From NCBI RefSeq assembly GCF_000144605.1, contig NC_014375.1:1302001-1366000 (forward strand): 64,000 nt of DNA. The letters are read 5' to 3'. The translations under genes and the position numbers were made by a program. How positions within the stretch are numbered: position 1 is the first letter of the stretch; each line of letters opens with the position of its first letter. Shown one piece after another: positions 9,614-17,605 of this stretch. This DNA is from Brevundimonas subvibrioides ATCC 15264. GTDB taxonomy: Bacteria > Pseudomonadota > Alphaproteobacteria > Caulobacterales > Caulobacteraceae. Below the pieces are notes generated by a model that searched no databases, was not told the origin of the DNA, and was given only the letters and a program-made list of their open reading frames with translations.

Positions 9614-10807
9614 ATGATGTTCAGGCTTGATGACGTACGGCGTCTGATCTGGTTTGGTGCGATGTCGGTCGGGGCCGCAGCGAGCCCCGCTCTGGCCGGG
9701 GGCCAGGACGCCGGGATCGATCCCGCCTGGGTCTGGGACGCCGCCTATACGGCCGACGTGATCGGGGTCGTGGCCGGCGACGCGCCGCGCGCGGGCCGGT
9801 ACCTCGACGATCTCTCCGTGGGCGTGGACGGCGATCTGGAACGCCAGTTCGGCTGGACCGGCACGCGCGTGCATTTCAGCTTTCTGGCCAACCACGGCGG
9901 CGAGCCGAACGCGGTCGCCGGCACCCTTCAGGGCTATGACAACATCGAGGTCGCCGCCCAGAAGGTGCGGCTCTACGAGGCCTGGGTCGAGCACGACGTC
10001 GCCGGGGCGGGGTCGGTGCTGGCGGGGCTCTACGACGTCAACAGCGAGTTCTACGTCACCGGCACCTCCGACCTGCTTCTGGCGCCACCCTTCGGCACAG
10101 GGTCGGAACTGGCCTCGACCGGTCCCAACGGCCCCGCCATCTTCCCGTCCACGGCGCTCGCCGTCCGGCTGCGGGTCGGTGCGGCCGACGCGACCTATGT
10201 TCAGGTGGCGGCCGTCAATGCCCGCGCCGGAACGATCGGGGATGTCGATGGCGTCGATACGACGCTCGATGACGGGCTTCTGTATCTGGCCGAGGCGGGC
10301 CGGTCAGGTCCGGTGCGGATCGCCGCCGGCGTCTGGCGCTATGGCGAGACCCAGCCGGATATCCGCCGTCTCGCGCCCTCGGGCGATCCCGCGCGAAGCC
10401 GGGCCCAGGGAGCCTATCTGCTCGCCGAGGGCACGGTCGTGACCCTGCCCCAGGGCGGCACGCTCGGAGCCTTCGCCCGTGTCGGTGTCTCGGATGGCGA
10501 CACCACCGACTTCAGGGGCGGCTGGCAGGCGGGCCTGCGACTGGACTCGGTCATGCCCGGGCGACCCGACAGCGCCCTGTCCCTGGGCGTTCACCAGGGC
10601 CTTCTGTCGGACAAGGCCCGCGCCAACGCCGTCGACGCGGGCACGGCTTTCGCCCGCGCCGAAAGCGGCATCGAACTGACCTATGCCGACACCCTCGGTC
10701 CGTTCACCATCCAGCCGGACCTGCAGTGGATCCATCATCCGGGGGGCGAGCAGGACCGCGACCCCATCCTGATCGCCGGCGTGCGGTTCATCTGGACGGT
10801 CCGCTAG
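9614..10807 (+). CDS. OprB-family carbohydrate-selective porin
   Basis: A 397-residue outer-membrane beta-barrel of the OprB family. It has a signal peptide (about residues 1-29, ending PALAGG), the family segments YDNIEVAAQKVRLYEAWVEH and LAGLYDVNSEFYVTG, and a C-terminal strand ending IAGVRFIWTVR. OprB porins admit glucose and other carbohydrates. The start at 9614 has GAGG five bases upstream; the next codon is also ATG. It stands alone, so the sugar cannot be inferred. The upstream region contains operator-like inverted repeats. Confidence 0.85.
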   Translation: MMFRLDDVRRLIWFGAMSVGAAASPALAGGQDAGIDPAWVWDAAYTADVIGVVAGDAPRAGRYLDDLSVGVDGDLERQFGWTGTRVHFSFLANHGGEPNAVAGTLQGYDNIEVAAQKVRLYEAWVEHDVAGAGSVLAGLYDVNSEFYVTGTSDLLLAPPFGTGSELASTGPNGPAIFPSTALAVRLRVGAADATYVQVAAVNARAGTIGDVDGVDTTLDDGLLYLAEAGRSGPVRIAAGVWRYGETQPDIRRLAPSGDPARSRAQGAYLLAEGTVVTLPQGGTLGAFARVGVSDGDTTDFRGGWQAGLRLDSVMPGRPDSALSLGVHQGLLSDKARANAVDAGTAFARAESGIELTYADTLGPFTIQPDLQWIHHPGGEQDRDPILIAGVRFIWTVR

Positions 10808-10809
10808 CC

Positions 10810-11274
10810 TCAGCCCCTGTTCTCGTAGGTCGCCGTGATCGACGCCCTGGCCAGGGTGTGGAAATGAAGGTTGAACCCGTACTTCGCGCCCGAATCCTCC
10901 GGCGTCACCTCCAGCCGGTCCGTGTCCACGGCGAAGACCGTGAAGACATAGCGGTGGGGTCCATGGCCGGGCGGCGGCGCGGCCCCGCCGAAGCCGGGCT
11001 CGCCATAGTCGGTGCGACCCTCCACGGCCCCCTGGGGCAGCGGGCCGCCCGCCGGGATTTCGGTGACGTCGACGGGAATATTGGCCACGGTCCAGTGCCA
11101 GAAGCCCGAGCCCGTCGGCGCGTCCGGGTCGAAGACGGTGATGGCAAACGATTTCGTGCCCTCCGGTGCGCCGGACCAGGCCAGATGCGGCGAGGTATCG
11201 CCCTTCGACTGCACCTGCGCATCCGGCAGGGTGTCGCCATCCTTGAAGTCGTTCGAGGTCAGGGTGAAGGTCAT
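10810..11274 (-). CDS. YbhB/YbcL-type PEBP (Raf kinase inhibitor-like) protein
   Basis: A 154-residue cytoplasmic protein of the phosphatidylethanolamine-binding family, bacterial YbhB/YbcL branch. The conserved ligand-pocket segments are seen: SPHLAWSGAPEGTKSFAITVFDPDAPTGSGFWHW, IPAGGPLPQGA and GPHRYVFTVFAVD. The start at 11274 is preceded by GAGGAG. The biochemical role of bacterial members is not established. The gene ends two bases from the convergent porin stop. Confidence 0.93.
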   Translation of the reverse strand: MTFTLTSNDFKDGDTLPDAQVQSKGDTSPHLAWSGAPEGTKSFAITVFDPDAPTGSGFWHWTVANIPVDVTEIPAGGPLPQGAVEGRTDYGEPGFGGAAPPPGHGPHRYVFTVFAVDTDRLEVTPEDSGAKYGFNLHFHTLARASITATYENRG

Positions 11275-11347
11275 GGTGCGCTCCTCAAGACAGGGCATTT
11301 GAACGCGTCGTGCGCGACGCCGTTGCGCCTTATGCAAAGCGAAGGCC

Positions 11348-11836
11348 CTAGAGCGGCGGCGGGGTCGCGTGGGACTCGATATTGCGCAGGAGTGCGGGGG
11401 AACGCCATCGCGGGGAGCAGAGAGCGCAGCTGAACTCCGCATCCATCGCCTGGTCCATGCGCTCGTAGGCCCGCAAGTCGTCGTCCAGCGCCGCCCGGTC
11501 ACCGAAGGCACAGCCTTCGAGGATCATCCCGACCCCTTCCGAATAGACGAGCGGCCCGCGGTGAATGATCGCGGGATGGGCCGGGTGGGTGGGGTTGGTG
11601 ACGATGTAGTATTGCTCCTTGCCGAACTGCTGAATCAGTCGGGTCGGTTCATCGTCAGATCCCCAGTCCAGCGTGCCAGGTTCTGATTTGATCTTGGCAA
11701 CCAAGGCTTCGAAGCCCTTGGAGCAATCCAGCGACTGCCACTCATGCAGCGGCACGCCGGGTCTCTCAGCCGACCACGCGCCGAGCGCGGCGGCCCCGCC
11801 GATCGTCAGAAGAATGACCGCCTCAGGCCACTTCAA
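11348..11836 (-). CDS. Hypothetical membrane-anchored or secreted protein
   Basis: A 162-residue protein with a short N-terminal hydrophobic segment (MKWPEAVILLTIGGAAALGAWSAE) acting as signal or anchor, followed by a soluble domain with several cysteines (LDCSKGF, EGCAFG, FSCALCSPRW). No family was recognised. Its start overlaps the end of purS by 14 bases, so it is likely the distal gene of the purC-purS operon by translational coupling, although no link to purine synthesis is visible. Confidence 0.65.
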   Translation of the reverse strand: MKWPEAVILLTIGGAAALGAWSAERPGVPLHEWQSLDCSKGFEALVAKIKSEPGTLDWGSDDEPTRLIQQFGKEQYYIVTNPTHPAHPAIIHRGPLVYSEGVGMILEGCAFGDRAALDDDLRAYERMDQAMDAEFSCALCSPRWRSPALLRNIESHATPPPL

Positions 11837-12059
11837 CCCGGTAGCTCTCGATCACCGTGTTCGCCAGCAGCGTTTCGCACATCTTCTTCGCCTCGGCGGC
11901 GGGATCGTCCACGCCATCCAGGTCCAGTTCGATCAGCTTGCCGACGCGGGCGTTGGCGACGCCGGCCCAGCCGAGACCCTTCAGCGCGCCTTCGACGGCC
12001 TTGCCCTGAACGTCCAGCACGCCGGGCTTCAGGAAGACGTGAACCTTGACCTTGGCCAT
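11823..12059 (-). CDS. purS: Phosphoribosylformylglycinamidine synthase subunit PurS
   Basis: The 78-residue small subunit that bridges PurL and PurQ. It shows the typical [21 protein letters not shown] start, then GLGWAGVANARVGKLIELDLDG and a CETLLANTVIESYRVEV end. The ATG overlaps the purC stop by one base (TGATG), a clear sign of translational coupling. purL and purQ are on the same strand but 6-10 kb downstream. Confidence 0.96.
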   Translation of the reverse strand: MAKVKVHVFLKPGVLDVQGKAVEGALKGLGWAGVANARVGKLIELDLDGVDDPAAEAKKMCETLLANTVIESYRVEVA

Positions 12060-12820
12060 CAGTGCAGCCCCCCCTGGATGACGGTCGGCATGTCCTTCAT
12101 GATTCCCAGACGCCGCGCGACCTCGGTGTAGTTCTCGATCACCTGGCCCAGGTCGCGGCGGAAGCGGTCCTTGTCCATCTTCTCGCCGGTCGCCGTATCC
12201 CACAGGCGGCAGCTGTCCGGGCTGATCTCGTCGGCCAGGATGACCCGGCTGAAGTCGTTCTCCCAGACCCGGCCGAACTCGATCTTGAAGTCCACCAGGG
12301 TGATGCCGACGGCGCCGAACATGCCGCACAGATAGTCGTTCACGCGCACGGTGGTGGCCAGGATGTCGTCGATCTCCTGGGTGTTAGCCCAGTTGAAGGC
12401 AGTGATGTGCTCTTCCGTCACCATCGGATCGTTGAGCTCATCCTTCTTGTAATAGAATTCGATGATCGAGCGGGGCAGGGGCGTGCCCTCTTCCTGTCCC
12501 AGGCGCGTGGCCAGCGATCCGGCGACGATGTTGCGGCACACCACTTCCAGCGGGATGATCTCGACTTCGCGGATCAGCTGCTCGCGCAGGTTCAGCCGCT
12601 TGATGAAGTGGTTGGTGACGCCGATCCCGTTCAGGCGGCTCATCACGAACTCGCTGATGCGGTTGTTGATGACCCCCTTGCCTTCCAGGGTCGCCTTCTT
12701 CTGCGCGTTGAAGGCGGTGGCATCGTCCTTGAAGTACTGGATCAGGGTGCCGGGCTCCGGCCCTTCGTACAGGATCTTGGCCTTGCCTTCGTAGATCTTC
12801 TTGCGCTTCGAATTCATCAT
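12059..12820 (-). CDS. purC: SAICAR synthetase
   Basis: Phosphoribosylaminoimidazole-succinocarboxamide synthase joins CAIR with aspartate using ATP. From the first of two adjacent ATGs (12820/12817) it is 253 residues. Typical features are [19 protein letters not shown], the NAQKK loop, [22 protein letters not shown] and VDFKIEFGR. An open frame continues upstream, but those residues look non-coding and GGGACC precedes the chosen ATG. It is the first gene of the purC-purS operon and is divergent from the DUF1476 gene. Confidence 0.96.
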   Translation of the reverse strand: MMNSKRKKIYEGKAKILYEGPEPGTLIQYFKDDATAFNAQKKATLEGKGVINNRISEFVMSRLNGIGVTNHFIKRLNLREQLIREVEIIPLEVVCRNIVAGSLATRLGQEEGTPLPRSIIEFYYKKDELNDPMVTEEHITAFNWANTQEIDDILATTVRVNDYLCGMFGAVGITLVDFKIEFGRVWENDFSRVILADEISPDSCRLWDTATGEKMDKDRFRRDLGQVIENYTEVARRLGIMKDMPTVIQGGLH

Positions 12821-13117
12821 CGTGGTCCCTGACGGGATGAGGCCTTCGCCAGAAACGAAAATCGCGCTGCCAGAGGGACGTCTGGGCGGCGCGATCCGGC
12901 CTCGAGCTGAGCGGAGATTTGTTGCTGGTCCCATAACGGAAATCGGCATGCGACACAAACGGCAGGCCGCAGGCGCATCGCAGCCACAGGGCCGAACTTC
13001 CCGTCGCGGGCGAGCACGACACGCGCCGTTATTCGTTGCGTTCGCACGGGGCGCGGCTGTAGATCACCGACGCGGGATGCCCTGTGTTTCGTCCCGCGAC
13101 GGAGCGATTGACGACTG
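12821..13117. other. Intergenic region, divergent purC / DUF1476
   Basis: About 297 bp with no convincing gene. It must contain divergent promoters. I saw no riboswitch-like fold or PurR-like palindrome. Confidence 0.5.
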
Positions 13118-13441
13118 ATGACGACCTTCAACGATCGGGAAAAGGGCTTCGAGTCCAAGTTCGCACTCGATCAGGACCAGGAATTCCGGGCCATGGCCCG
13201 CCGCAACAAGCTGCTCGGCCTCTGGGCGGCCGAGAAGATGGGTCTGAGCGCCGATTCGTCCGAGGAGTACGCCAAGGCCGTCGTCCGCGCCGACTTCGAG
13301 CAGCCGGGCGAGGAAGACGTGTTCCGCAAGATCGCCGGCGACTTCAAGGGCTCCGGCCTGACGGTGTCCGAGGGCGAGATCCGCTCCAAGATGGACGAAC
13401 TGGCATCCATGGCCCGCGACCAGGTCCGCGCCGGCGAATAG
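13118..13441 (+). CDS. DUF1476 protein, F1-ATPase zeta-type inhibitor
   Basis: A 107-residue helical protein of the DUF1476 family, beginning MTTFNDREKGFESKFALDQ and continuing FRAMARRNKLLGLWAAEKMG. In Paracoccus this family is the zeta subunit, which inhibits the F1-ATPase through its N-terminal helix; in some other alphaproteobacteria it has little effect on the enzyme. The family assignment is firm, while the inhibitor role here is by homology. It is divergent from purC, an arrangement I recall from other alphaproteobacteria. A strong terminator follows. Confidence 0.92.
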   Translation: MTTFNDREKGFESKFALDQDQEFRAMARRNKLLGLWAAEKMGLSADSSEEYAKAVVRADFEQPGEEDVFRKIAGDFKGSGLTVSEGEIRSKMDELASMARDQVRAGE

Positions 13442-13469
13442 GCCGCCTCGAAAACCAGCCAAAAGAAAA

Positions 13470-13495
13470 GGGCCGCAGTGGGGGAACTGCGGCCC
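13470..13495. terminator. Bidirectional intrinsic terminator
   Basis: A perfect 10-bp GC-rich stem (GGGCCGCAGT / ACTGCGGCCC) with a 6-base loop. It is followed by TTCCTTTG on the plus strand and by CTTTTCTTTT on the minus strand, so it can end both the DUF1476 gene and the convergent fasciclin gene. Confidence 0.85.
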
Positions 13496-13593
13496 TTCCT
13501 TTGTCGGGGGCTGGGGGGATAGCCTCACCCGACGGCTTCGCGTGTTGAGCGCCCCTTCAGAATGCGGGACGACGCGAAAGGTTCACCGGAAAA

Positions 13594-14217
13594 TCAGTCC
13601 GGCATGACCACGGTGTCGATGACGTGCACGACGCCGTTCGATTGCAGCACGTCGGCCTGCGTGACCTTGGACGAACCGCCATTCTCGTCGGTCAGGGTGA
13701 CCGAGCCATCGGCGTTGACCGTGACGGTCAGCTCGTCGCCTTCAACCGTCTTCAGCGCGACTTTGCCGCCGTTGGCTTGGGCCTGGGTGGCCAGATCAGC
13801 CGCGGTCAGGCGACCCGGGACGACGTGATAGGTCAGGATCTTGGTCAGATCGGCCTTGCCGGCCGGGGCCATCAGCGATTCGCGCGTCGCGACCGGGATC
13901 TTCTCGAAGGCGGCGTTGTCAGGCGCGAAGACCGTGAACGGGCCGGTGCCCGAAAGGGTCTCGGCCAGACCGGCGGCCTGGACGGCGCTGACCAGGGTGG
14001 TCAGGTTGGAGGCCTTGGCGGCGTTGGCGACGATGGTTTCGTTGGGGCTCATGGACGCGCCGCCGACCATCGGGTCGGTGGTGGCGGGTGCCATGGCGGC
14101 GGTGTCGGTGGCCGTGGCGTCTGCGGCCGGGGCTTCGGTCTCGGCGCCGCTGTTGCAGGCGGCGAGGCCCAGCAGGGCGGCCGAGGCGACGGTAAGGGTC
14201 AGCATGCGGGTGTTCAT
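13594..14217 (-). CDS. Fasciclin (FAS1) domain lipoprotein
   Basis: A 207-residue lipoprotein: signal peptide with lipobox LAAC (Cys about 21), a 30-residue Ala/Thr-rich linker, then one FAS1 domain. The domain has the hallmarks NLTTLVSAVQAAGLAETL, FTVFAPDNAAFEKIP, LTYHVVPGRLTAADL and, at the end, VVHVIDTVVMPD. FAS1 proteins mediate adhesion or bind other surface components; bacterial single-domain members are periplasmic or outer-membrane anchored. Its partner is unknown. Confidence 0.94.
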   Translation of the reverse strand: MNTRMLTLTVASAALLGLAACNSGAETEAPAADATATDTAAMAPATTDPMVGGASMSPNETIVANAAKASNLTTLVSAVQAAGLAETLSGTGPFTVFAPDNAAFEKIPVATRESLMAPAGKADLTKILTYHVVPGRLTAADLATQAQANGGKVALKTVEGDELTVTVNADGSVTLTDENGGSSKVTQADVLQSNGVVHVIDTVVMPD

Positions 14218-14320
14218 GGCGTCTTCTCCTGAGGATTGCCGCTTGCGTCGCGGCTCCGGGGTAAAGACGGTTGGGGGACATAAAGGATGCCTGCCCGATC
14301 ACGTTTTCCGGCGCGACAGG

Positions 14321-14809
14321 TTACCGCAGCGTGACCGCCAGACGGTCCCAGATCGCCGCCTTCTGCTCGAACGGGCGGGCATGGGCGGGGCTGGACGAGG
14401 GCAGGTCGATCAGCGTCAGGTCGGCGCGTTCGCCCAGCAACCGCCGCCCGTTCCGCGCCGACAGGGCCCCGTTGAACGCCACGCCGCGAAGCGCTGGCAG
14501 CGTGCTGATGAGGGCCTTCAGGTCGGCGGGCTCGGCGTTCCGGATCGCGGCGTCGAGACTGCCTCTGCGTTCCCCGCCCGCGATGACATCCCACAGCCCG
14601 ATGCCGGCCGCCTGCAGGGCCTCCAGACGCTCGGGATAGGGCAGGGCGACCAGATCCCGCCCGACGACCCGCCCGACCAGCCGCCAGAAGGCATTCTGCG
14701 GGTGGGCATAGTACTGCTGTGCGGCCAGGGAGGCGTCGCCGGGCAGGCTGCCCAGGATCAGCAGGCGCGTGTCGGCGTCGACGACCGGGGGGAAGGCCCG
14801 TTTGATCAT
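14321..14809 (-). CDS. DNA-deoxyinosine (hypoxanthine) glycosylase, UDG family 6
   Basis: A 162-residue DNA repair glycosylase. The motif LILGSLPGDASL, then YYAHPQNAFWRLVG, a central GIGLWDVI and the C-terminal LIDLPSSSPAHAR match the HDG branch of the uracil-DNA glycosylase superfamily, which removes hypoxanthine (deaminated adenine) and some other deaminated bases. The Asn in HPQNAFW is the residue known to matter in this family. Monocistronic. A second UDG-superfamily gene (family 4) lies 4.7 kb downstream. Confidence 0.88.
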   Translation of the reverse strand: MIKRAFPPVVDADTRLLILGSLPGDASLAAQQYYAHPQNAFWRLVGRVVGRDLVALPYPERLEALQAAGIGLWDVIAGGERRGSLDAAIRNAEPADLKALISTLPALRGVAFNGALSARNGRRLLGERADLTLIDLPSSSPAHARPFEQKAAIWDRLAVTLR

Positions 14810-14929
14810 ACGACGCCCGGGCAGGGGGCGCAGGGAAAGCAGGGTCGGTTAGCGCGTCTCGTCTGTCCTGACCGCAGGGACCTATCCGGGCCACCCGTGA
14901 TCCGACTCATGCGGTTCGGCAAGGCGTCG

Positions 14930-15268
14930 TCATCCCGATCTGCCCTGCAGTCTGAAGGAAAACCTTCGGCCGGCGGCAGACGAGCCGTCGGGCATCGTGA
15001 TCCGCATCGCCCTGCCCATGCATTCGAATCGGCTTCGATATCGCAGCACCGTCGGATTGGTCGAGACGACCTGGCATTGTTCGGGTACGCCGTCCGGCCC
15101 GACGACGCACGTCACCCGGATGTTCCGGAACCCGACCATGTTGCCCATGCAGCGGGTCAGTTCGGCGGAGTTGATGTCCCGGGTCAGCTCAATGCCTTCT
15201 TCGGGACTTTGGCTGTCCTGAGCGGGGTGCAAGAGCGACGCCAGCAGGATGGCAGCCAGGCTTAGCAT
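14930..15268 (-). CDS. Small secreted protein with TonB-C-like domain
   Basis: A 112-residue exported protein: N-terminal signal (MLSLAAILLASLLHPAQ), then IRVTCVVGPDGVPEQCQVVSTNP and a C-terminal FECMGRAMRITMPDGSSAAGRRFSFRLQG. This matches the beta-alpha-beta pattern of a TonB C-terminal-type domain (dG-v-x-x-c-x-v then P...G). The proline-rich linker and membrane anchor of a true TonB are absent, so it is a stand-alone domain. The start lies 13 bases from the purB stop. Function unknown. Confidence 0.62.
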   Translation of the reverse strand: MLSLAAILLASLLHPAQDSQSPEEGIELTRDINSAELTRCMGNMVGFRNIRVTCVVGPDGVPEQCQVVSTNPTVLRYRSRFECMGRAMRITMPDGSSAAGRRFSFRLQGRSG

Positions 15269-15281
15269 CGCGGTTCCTTAT

Positions 15282-16577
15282 CTAGGGAAACACCCGCCGG
15301 AACACGGTGTCCACATGCTTGGTATGGTAGCCGAGATCGAACAGGGCCTCCAGGTCGGCGTCGGGCACGATGACCTCCGGGTCTTCCTTCAGGAAGTCGA
15401 GGAAGTTCCCCTCGCCGCGCCAGACCTTCATCGCGTTGCGCTGGACGGCTGCATAGCTGTCCTCGCGCGACTGCCCCAGCTGCGTCAGGGCCAGCAGGAC
15501 GCGCTGCGAATGGACAAGGCCGCCCAGCTTGTCGAGGTTCTTCTGCATGTTGTCCGGATAGACCAGCAGCCGCTCCATCACCCCGGCCAGGCGGTTCAGG
15601 GCGAAGTCCAGATGGATGGTGGCGTCCGGGCCGATGCCGCGCTCGACCGACGAATGGCTGATGTCCCGCTCGTGCCACAGGGCGACGTTCTCCATCGCCG
15701 GAGTCACGGCCGAGCGGACCAGACGGGCCAGGCCGGTCAGGTTCTCGGTCAGGATCGGGTTGCGCTTGTGCGGCATGGCCGACGAACCCTTCTGGCCCTT
15801 GTCGAAGAACTCCTCGGCTTCGAGGACCTCGGTGCGCTGCAGGTGGCGGATCTCGACCGCCAGCCGCTCGATCGACGAGGCGACGACACCCAGGGCCGCG
15901 AAGAAGGCCGCGTGGCGGTCGCGCGGGATCACCTGGGTCGAGACCGGCTCGACCTGAAGGCCCATCTTCTCCGCGACGTATTCCTCGACCGCCGGATCGA
16001 CGTTGGCGAAGGTGCCGACGGCGCCCGAGATGGCGCAGGTGGCGATCTCTTCCCTGGCGGTGATCAGGCGGCGCTTTGCCCGCTGGAACTCGGCGTGATA
16101 GCCGGCCAGCTTCAGGCCGAAGGTCACGGGCTCGGCGTGGATGCCGTGACTGCGGCCGACGGTCGGGGTGTATTTGTGCTCCTTCGCCCGGGCTTCCAGC
16201 GCGGCCAGGACCCGGTCCGTGCCGGCGATCAGCAGATCGGCCGACCGCGCCAGCTGGACCGCGAAACAGGTGTCCAGCACGTCCGACGACGTCATGCCCT
16301 GGTGCAGGAAGCGGGCTTCCTCACCGACGGTCTCGGAGACGTGGGTCAGGAAGGCGATGACGTCGTGCTTGGTGGTGCGCTCGATCTCGTCGATCCGGTC
16401 GCTGTCCCAGGCGGCGTGCTCGCCCTTGGCCCAGATGGCCTCGGCGGCCTCGGTCGGGATCACGCCCAGCTCGGCCATCTTGGTGGCGGCGTGGGCCTCG
16501 ATCTCGAACCAGATCTTGTACTTGGTCTCGGAGGACCAGATGGCGACGGCTTCGGGGCGGGAATAGCGCGTGATCAT
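15282..16577 (-). CDS. purB: Adenylosuccinate lyase
   Basis: A 431-residue enzyme of the fumarase/aspartase superfamily. It releases fumarate twice in purine synthesis (from SAICAR and from adenylosuccinate). The superfamily signature GSSAMPHKRNP is present at about residue 265, and the early catalytic His region is TVGRSHGIHAEPVTFG. Typical N-terminus MITRYSRPEAVAIWS. It is on the same strand as purC-purS but 2.5 kb upstream of them. Confidence 0.97.
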   Translation of the reverse strand: MITRYSRPEAVAIWSSETKYKIWFEIEAHAATKMAELGVIPTEAAEAIWAKGEHAAWDSDRIDEIERTTKHDVIAFLTHVSETVGEEARFLHQGMTSSDVLDTCFAVQLARSADLLIAGTDRVLAALEARAKEHKYTPTVGRSHGIHAEPVTFGLKLAGYHAEFQRAKRRLITAREEIATCAISGAVGTFANVDPAVEEYVAEKMGLQVEPVSTQVIPRDRHAAFFAALGVVASSIERLAVEIRHLQRTEVLEAEEFFDKGQKGSSAMPHKRNPILTENLTGLARLVRSAVTPAMENVALWHERDISHSSVERGIGPDATIHLDFALNRLAGVMERLLVYPDNMQKNLDKLGGLVHSQRVLLALTQLGQSREDSYAAVQRNAMKVWRGEGNFLDFLKEDPEVIVPDADLEALFDLGYHTKHVDTVFRRVFP

Positions 16578-16717
16578 GGGCCGTGCGTGTCGGTCGCACC
16601 GGCATGGGAGTCAAGCCGCGCGGCAACTCTCCTTATCGCGCGACAAGGGGGCTCCCTCTCGACCCCGGTCGTTTCCGGGGTACAGGATGGGGCCACACTC
16701 ACAGGAAGAGAGCGTCC

Positions 16718-17386
16718 ATGGAACTGATCGTCGGCAACATCGCCTTCTCGACCTGGTCGCTGCGGCCCTGGCTGGTGCTGAAGCGCTGCGGGGCGGATTT
16801 CACCACCACCGAGGTGCCGCTCTACGGCCCCGACTCGGCGCGGCTGCTGGCCCAGCACTCGCCGACCGGCAAGGTGCCGGTGCTGAAGGTCGAGGGCGAG
16901 ACGATCTGGGATTCGATGGCGATCTCGGTCTGGGCGTCGGAGATGTTTCCGGACGCCGCGCTCTGGCCGTCCGACCGTCACGCCCGCTGGCTCGCCCGCT
17001 CGGTGGCCTGCGAGATGCATTCGTCCTTCATGGCCCTGCGCACCGAATGCGGCATGGGGCCCGATGCCGGCGGCGTCATCCACACCATGGTCGGCCCCGA
17101 CCGGGCCCCGACCCCGACGTCGGAGGCGGTCGCGGCCGATGTGCGACGGCTGGTCGAGATCATCCGCACGATGCGCGGCCGGTTCGGCGCGGCCGGGCCG
17201 TATCTGTTCGGCGAATGGTCGATGCCCGACGCGTTCCTGACCCCGGTGGCGACCCGCTTCCGTCACTACCAGTTCGACCTGTCCGCCTTCGGCGACGACG
17301 GCACGGCGGCCAGCTATGTGGCCGAACTGCTACGACAGCCGGATTTCCTGGAGTGGACGGAACTGGCGGCCACGAAGCAGCCTTGA
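16718..17386 (+). CDS. Glutathione S-transferase family protein
   Basis: A 222-residue two-domain GST. The thioredoxin-like N-domain carries NIAFSTWSLRPWLVLKRCG (Ser/Thr near the active site), VPLYGPDSARLLAQHSPTGKVPVLK (the cis-Pro glutathione-binding loop) and ETIWDSMAI. The helical C-domain follows, with FGEWSMPDAFLTPVATRF. The start at 16718 has AGGAAGAG upstream; the open frame extends further 5' but without coding character. Substrate unknown; such GSTs act in detoxification or dehalogenation. Divergent from purB. Confidence 0.9.
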   Translation: MELIVGNIAFSTWSLRPWLVLKRCGADFTTTEVPLYGPDSARLLAQHSPTGKVPVLKVEGETIWDSMAISVWASEMFPDAALWPSDRHARWLARSVACEMHSSFMALRTECGMGPDAGGVIHTMVGPDRAPTPTSEAVAADVRRLVEIIRTMRGRFGAAGPYLFGEWSMPDAFLTPVATRFRHYQFDLSAFGDDGTAASYVAELLRQPDFLEWTELAATKQP

Positions 17387-17470
17387 GCGGACGTCACCTG
17401 CATTAACGAGACCTGCGAACCCGACCTTAAGGGAACGCCGTTATCGTGTGCCGCTCAACGAGATGTTCTC

Positions 17471-17605
17471 ATGTCCGCGCCGTCGTCCGTCGTTCCGAAC
17501 CTGAGCCCGCCGGTCGCCCAGCGTCGTCCGACGCTGATGAGCTATGCGATGTTCATTCTTGTCGGCTGCTGCCTGTGCGCCTCGCTGGTCGGCAGCCTGC
17601 TGTAG
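17471..17605 (+). CDS. Small single-span membrane protein (44 aa)
   Basis: A short gene encoding MSAPSSVVPNLSPPVAQR, a brief basic stretch, then one hydrophobic helix (about residues 25-44, with a GCCLC cysteine cluster). The stop ends one base before the stop codon of the convergent lytic transglycosylase gene. The ribosome-binding site is weak. Codon composition and the clean helix support a real gene, but there is no family evidence. Confidence 0.45.
   Translation: MSAPSSVVPNLSPPVAQRRPTLMSYAMFILVGCCLCASLVGSLL

Noticed and set aside
17403..17432. Possible CtrA site (two TTAA boxes)
   Set aside because: The boxes are 20 bases apart, not the 7 required for a full CtrA site.
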